Of a stretch of 64,000 bases of DNA, positions 63,339 through 64,000 are shown one piece after another. Each line of letters starts with the position of its first letter. The stretch's first letter is position 1. The notes under the pieces were generated by a model, which was not told the origin of the DNA, did not search any database, and worked only from the letters and a program-made list of their open reading frames with translations. The DNA comes from Sulfitobacter noctilucae (GTDB lineage Bacteria > Pseudomonadota > Alphaproteobacteria > Rhodobacterales > Rhodobacteraceae): contig NZ_JASC01000001.1 in the NCBI RefSeq assembly GCF_000622365.1, forward strand, positions 167,717 through 231,716. The letters run 5' to 3'. The position numbers and the translations under genes were made by a program.

Positions 63339-63542
63339 ATGAACAAGGGAATACGGTTTACGGACGAGTTCAAACAGGACGCTGTGGCACAGGTTGTTGA
63401 GCGTGGATATGCGGTCAGCGAAGTTGCTGAGCGCCTAGGGATCAGCACCAAATCGCTGTACACTTGGAAGGCACAATTTGCGAAGTCGCCCCGTGTCCGA
63501 TCTGAAGTTGCAGAACAGGCTGCTGAGATAAAAAAAGGCTGA
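63339..63542 (+). CDS. IS3-family transposase OrfA, apparently frameshifted
   Basis: The 67-codon frame encodes a helix-turn-helix orfA (RFTDEFKQDAVAQVVERGYAVSEVAERLGISTKSLYTWKAQF) and ends at a TGA at 63540-63542, just after a run of seven A (63530-63536). In the -1 frame the family C-terminus continues as RLKRELARVTEERTILKKATAYFARESQ to 63622, so the normal orfA is about 94 codons. Either the A-run changed length or ribosomes slip here. Confidence 0.8.
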   Translation: MNKGIRFTDEFKQDAVAQVVERGYAVSEVAERLGISTKSLYTWKAQFAKSPRVRSEVAEQAAEIKKG

Positions 63543-63582
63543 AGCGCGAACTGGCGCGAGTGACCGAGGAACGTACCATTCT

Positions 63583-63589
63583 AAAAAAG
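63583..63589 (+). other. A6G slippery heptamer in the orfA-orfB overlap
   Basis: AAAAAAG lies about 30 bases before the orfA stop at 63620, the position and sequence of the programmed -1 frameshift site that makes the OrfAB transposase in IS3 elements. Confidence 0.6.
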
Positions 63590-63618
63590 GCGACCGCGTA
63601 CTTCGCGCGAGAATCTCA

Positions 63619-64000
63619 GTGAGGTACGCGTTTATCGAGGCTCACCGCGCAGAGTTTTCTGTGCGGTCCATGTGCCGCGTGCTGATGGTTCATTTCAGCG
63701 GGTTCTATGCATGGCTTAAAGAACCGTTAAGCCAGCGTGCCCTTGAGGATGCACGTCAGACGGTGCTGATCCAGCAGGCACGGGCCGATAGCGGTAAGGT
63801 CTATGGATATCGCAAATTGGCGGACGACCTGCGCGATGCTGGCGAGACCTGTTCAGAGAACCGTGTGGCACGTTTGGCCAGCTTGGCAGGCATTGCAGCG
63901 CAGATCGGATACAAACGTCGACCTGGGCGATATGGTGGCAAGCCATCGGTTGTCGCGGATAACACGCTGGATCGGCAGTTCGAAGTTGATGCCCCTGACC
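63619..64000 (+). CDS. IS3-family transposase OrfB, N-terminal part
   Basis: From a GTG at 63619 (overlapping the orfA-frame stop as GTGA) the frame is open to the window edge: RYAFIEAHRAEFSVRSMCRVL, then GFYAWLKEPLSQRA, the HTH_21 region (GKVYGYRKLADDLRDAG) and KRRPGRYGGKPSVVADNTLDRQF. The DDE catalytic domain would follow beyond the edge. It is in the -1 frame relative to the orfA C-terminus, as expected for the fusion product. Confidence 0.8.
   Translation, partial: MRYAFIEAHRAEFSVRSMCRVLMVHFSGFYAWLKEPLSQRALEDARQTVLIQQARADSGKVYGYRKLADDLRDAGETCSENRVARLASLAGIAAQIGYKRRPGRYGGKPSVVADNTLDRQFEVDAPD

Larger units (their letters stand above)
63277..64000 (+). mobile_element. IS3-family insertion sequence, left part (cut by the window)
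   Basis: The element holds orfA and the start of orfB of an IS3-family transposase. A possible left terminal sequence starts TGAGGTGCCCC near 63277, resembling IS3-type ends that begin TGA, but the right end is outside the window so the inverted repeat and target duplication cannot be verified. It sits 144 bases beyond the start of the flippase-like gene. Confidence 0.7.

Noticed and set aside
1..64000. CRISPR arrays, tRNA/rRNA genes and prophage
   Set aside because: I saw no regularly spaced repeats, no tRNA-like cloverleaf ends, no rRNA signatures beyond the 16-base anti-SD complement, and no phage structural genes.

Overview
The window looks like chromosomal DNA of a Rhodobacterales alphaproteobacterium, probably of the Roseobacter group. 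This is inferred from the GC-rich coding, dense ATGA-overlapping operons, and lineage-typical sets: an aerobic (CobG-type) cobalamin cluster with CbtAB, an alpha-2-macroglobulin/PbpC pair, a MoxR-DUF58-DUF4159 cluster, and a motB-flgEKLI block with CtrA-like boxes. I saw no tRNA, rRNA, CRISPR array or prophage.

Layout. 1-8.3 kb: end of an envC-like gene, gpmI, a CHCC zinc-finger protein, polA, a membrane-anchored unknown with a GST, then DUF2798 / hydroxypyruvate isomerase / DUF1285. 8.3-15.0 kb: four overlapping genes (MoxR ATPase, DUF58, BatA-DUF4159 fusion, GATase-like membrane protein). 15.0-24.1 kb: NicO-type Ni/Co exporter with DUF1007 partner, then the periplasmic pair PBP1C and alpha-2-macroglobulin. 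24.2-35.4 kb: hybrid histidine kinase, yaaA, recQ, yggT, a BLUF photoreceptor, a UMF1-type transporter, MepA, a phytase-like esterase, a queuosine-precursor transporter, a short region with a 16-base perfect match to the anti-Shine-Dalgarno end of 16S rRNA, a SpoIIAA-like protein and arfB. 35.4-51.3 kb: a large cobalamin locus. Reading leftward from an AdoCbl-type riboswitch it runs cbtB, cbtA, a His/Met-rich periplasmic protein, DUF1636, cobW, cobN, cobG, cobH, cobI, cobJ, (cobK on the other strand), cobL, cobE, cobM, cobB, cobA, DUF1636, cobF. 51.4-56.0 kb: DMT transporter, pncB, a membrane-anchored NYN RNase, pncA, trhO. 56.1-62.0 kb: motB, flgE, flgK, flgL, flgI. 62.0-64.0 kb: a flippase-like membrane protein and the left part of an IS3-family element cut by the window edge.

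How it works together. The cob locus holds every methyltransferase, reductase, mutase and amidase step from uroporphyrinogen III to hydrogenobyrinic acid a,c-diamide, plus the large chelatase subunit and cobalt uptake genes, all apparently under one B12 riboswitch. cobK is transcribed against the rest and shares a CATG start palindrome with cobL, which makes this a candidate noncontiguous operon. The nadir genes pncA/pncB feed NAD salvage. The flagellar genes are preceded by two TTAA-N7-TTAA-like sites, suggesting CtrA control.

The most unusual items are the anti-SD-complementary leader at 34.3 kb, the cobK arrangement, the His/Met-rich cobalt-locus protein, and the frameshifted IS3 transposase.
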